DNA of 64,000 nucleotides from Branchiostoma lanceolatum (lineage: Eukaryota; Chordata; Leptocardii; Amphioxiformes; Branchiostomatidae). The DNA lies in assembly GCF_035083965.1 (NCBI RefSeq), contig NC_089724.1, positions 22,162,474 through 22,226,473 of the forward strand, given 5' to 3'. Made by a program: the position numbers and the translations under genes. The notes beneath the pieces were generated by a model. That model saw only the letters and a program-made list of their open reading frames with translations. It was not told where the DNA came from and made no database searches. This document shows positions 61,901-64,000 of the stretch, piece after piece. Each line of letters begins with the position of its first letter. The first letter of the stretch is position 1.

Positions 61901-64000
61901 CTGACATATCAGCCTTTCCCCATTTGTGGAGCACAATGATGAGTGTTCATCACCACATACAAATGGTCTACTTCATCATTATTGCCATTATGGTTCCCAA
62001 CAGCCCTATTTGTTCAGCTGGCAGTGGAGCAGCATTGGTCATATTTGTCATTCTTATCAGATGAGGATGACTTTTAAGCTTTCAACATGCATAAGACAAA
62101 TACAGCAACATGCAGATATCTAGCGGCTGGCAATCCCACTTGCGATGTCTCCTCATCACTGAATGCCAACTTGCATGCTGCTGCTGCAGTTCTTCAAAGG
62201 GATGTTGCATTAAAGAAGAAGCACATCTTGACCGTGTTAAAACCTCATCAAGCAGCTGGAAAAGAGTAGTGTTTGGCCTGGTGTGCAATAGCGAAAACAA
62301 TAGGTCCCACCTTACATCATGTACATTGTAGCTTGCACTTCTCAAGTAAAGTACAGCTTTGGCACGCTATGCCATGTGGTGGTTTACTGGCTGTGTGACT
62401 CAGATCCAGGAACCACACTTATACATAACACCACATAATCCATACCACCCAAGTCCAGTAAAACACTGTCATATTGGTGTTGACAGTTTTCCAATAACTT
62501 CAGACTGTACCAGCCTAGCTGTTGTTCGATACCCTTACAGTCCAACAGTTTGTCATTCTGCTTGGATTATGACAAATACCTCTTTAGTTTGGATCAATAC
62601 CCAGGGGTCCCCAGGCAATACAGAATGGCACTGGTAATCCACCATCTTGATAAATGACGTTACTTTCATGACCTTCAAGAACAAGATGCCTGCCATTTAA
62701 TTAATGCACTTGTCTACACACCCCTCTGGATGGAATAAGCCTTTAGAAGTGATGCCGGCAATCCATTCTGTTGTCAACCCGGGACCACATTTTTCACAAT
62801 CAATACGTCTGTATTTGCTCATATTTCTTTCTGTATGGCCATCTAATTTCATATCGTTCAGCAACCAAGGAATGTTAGAACGGAGCATCACAATGCGTTA
62901 TTACACTGAGCACATTACAGGCAGCTGGGGCACATGAGGAAACATGGTCAGTCTAAAAGTTTCTAGGCACGACCTCTCCATGGTTTTGACATAAACAATG
63001 GGTGACCTTTATCTATTTGTGATATCTATCCAGCTTAGTTTGTTGTGGTTCCTTTGATGATGATATCAATTACTTACAGAGTCACTTTGCATGAAATACT
63101 TCATGCTGAGTTTTTGCAAAAATAGCAAAATGAAAGAACTGAATGAATAAAGACTGTGTAAGAAGTCGAATTTCTAAAAGAGCTGAGATTCCTTGAAATT
63201 CGTGCCATCTTCAAATTTGATTGCTGTTTTTTTTTCATGTCTCCTCCAATTTATCATTTTGGACAGAAGATTGATACATTACAAGGATTTCAAAGCAAGA
63301 ACGATAATAAAAGTCCCTTCAGATAGTGGACTAGTCCACGCCTACAGAAAGACCTGGAGGATTGAATCATTGAGGGATGGAGGTCAACTCAAATGACCTT
63401 GTAGCCATCCTTCACTACCAGACACTTGCATCAACCATCTTGTTCGGATCTTAATTCATCCCACTCATGAATATGGTCGTGCCTTTTGTCCTTCTGAAGA
63501 CACAGGTCAATGGCACAGATCAAATGCTCCAAGAAAAGAAGAAGAAATCCCGGTGATATCTTGCCGACACAATCTGACCTGGAAGCCATTTCTGATGTCA
63601 TCCCAGCAATGTAGAGGTCATCATCTGTACATCTGGTTCTGTGGCCCATCATCAGGATCATCACTTCAGCCTAATGGTGACAGAAAACAAATTGGAAATG
63701 ATTGGTGGTCGAAGAAAGGTCAGAACATTACAATGCTAAGGTTGTATGGCAGAATTATAAAAGGACAGGACAGAAATGATCTTGGGGGTAGACATGTTCC
63801 TGCAAACTCCTTTCCAGTGAACAAATGTTTTCCTTTTATTATCTTACCTTTTACCTTTTTACTGAAGCCTTTTGTCCTTGCCACCAGGTGCAAAAGTTTT
63901 CTGTCTGTTTCACACTTATCTCCAATGGATCTTTCTGGTCCTTCCCTGAAGGAGAGCATCCCTTTGAGGCTGTTAAACTGTCATTAGTCAGTACCACGGC
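58931..64000. other. no gene supported to the window end
   Basis: Short frames occur on both strands (for example 61007-61375 and 63431-63664 minus, 63553-63987 plus), but none has a recognisable domain or splice-consistent neighbours. The minus strand from 61.7 to 63.7 kb has several open stretches broken by stops; it could be an old transposon remnant or a long 3' untranslated region of a gene beyond the window. I could not decide. Confidence 0.35.

Noticed and set aside
61007-63664. Possible gene or transposase on the minus strand
   Set aside because: Open stretches are interrupted by stops, no domain motif is recognisable, and no splice chain could be built.

Overview
The window is animal DNA and most probably cephalochordate (amphioxus). 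That assignment is inference. It rests on a vertebrate-style type I ferlin with all its domains, on short introns packed with small fold-back elements, and on a one-exon mitoregulin-like microprotein gene. There are no bacterial operons, and apart from two short genes the coding sequence is split into small exons with GT/AG borders.

Layout. (1) 1-5.5 kb: a 54-codon plus-strand gene (1284-1448) closely resembling mitoregulin, and a minus-strand gene (5271-5489) for a small glycosylated-looking single-pass membrane protein whose end lies inside a 64-bp tandem repeat. (2) 5.5-12.1 kb: no gene found; SINE-like and interspersed repeats. (3) 12,121-37,369, minus strand: a complete ferlin of the dysferlin/myoferlin type. 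I read 57 coding exons by eye. Every junction keeps phase, giving 2,077 residues with C2A, C2B, C2C, FerA, FerB, DysF, C2D, C2E, C2F, C2G and a C-terminal membrane anchor. Its introns hold a 41-bp minisatellite of about 54 units, a hairpin MITE and a tRNA-like SINE. (4) 38,109-42,829, minus strand: a six-exon, 602-residue protein I cannot assign to a named family. It has an HPE motif followed 48 residues later by PCADC, the zinc-site layout of the cytidine-deaminase superfamily. A second HPE/CxxC pair has almost the same spacing. This is the most interesting object in the window. (5) 42.8-64 kb: no convincing gene. It holds fold-back elements, tandem and nested duplications, microsatellites, and several GC-rich islands with homeodomain-type sites that may be regulatory.

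The ferlin and the deaminase-like gene lie head to tail on the minus strand, 739 bp apart from stop to start, so the ferlin promoter must lie in or near that gap. The other genes show no functional link. The ferlin is expected to act in Ca2+-dependent membrane repair or fusion, and the mitoregulin-like peptide in the inner mitochondrial membrane. All exon models are manual readings without transcript support.
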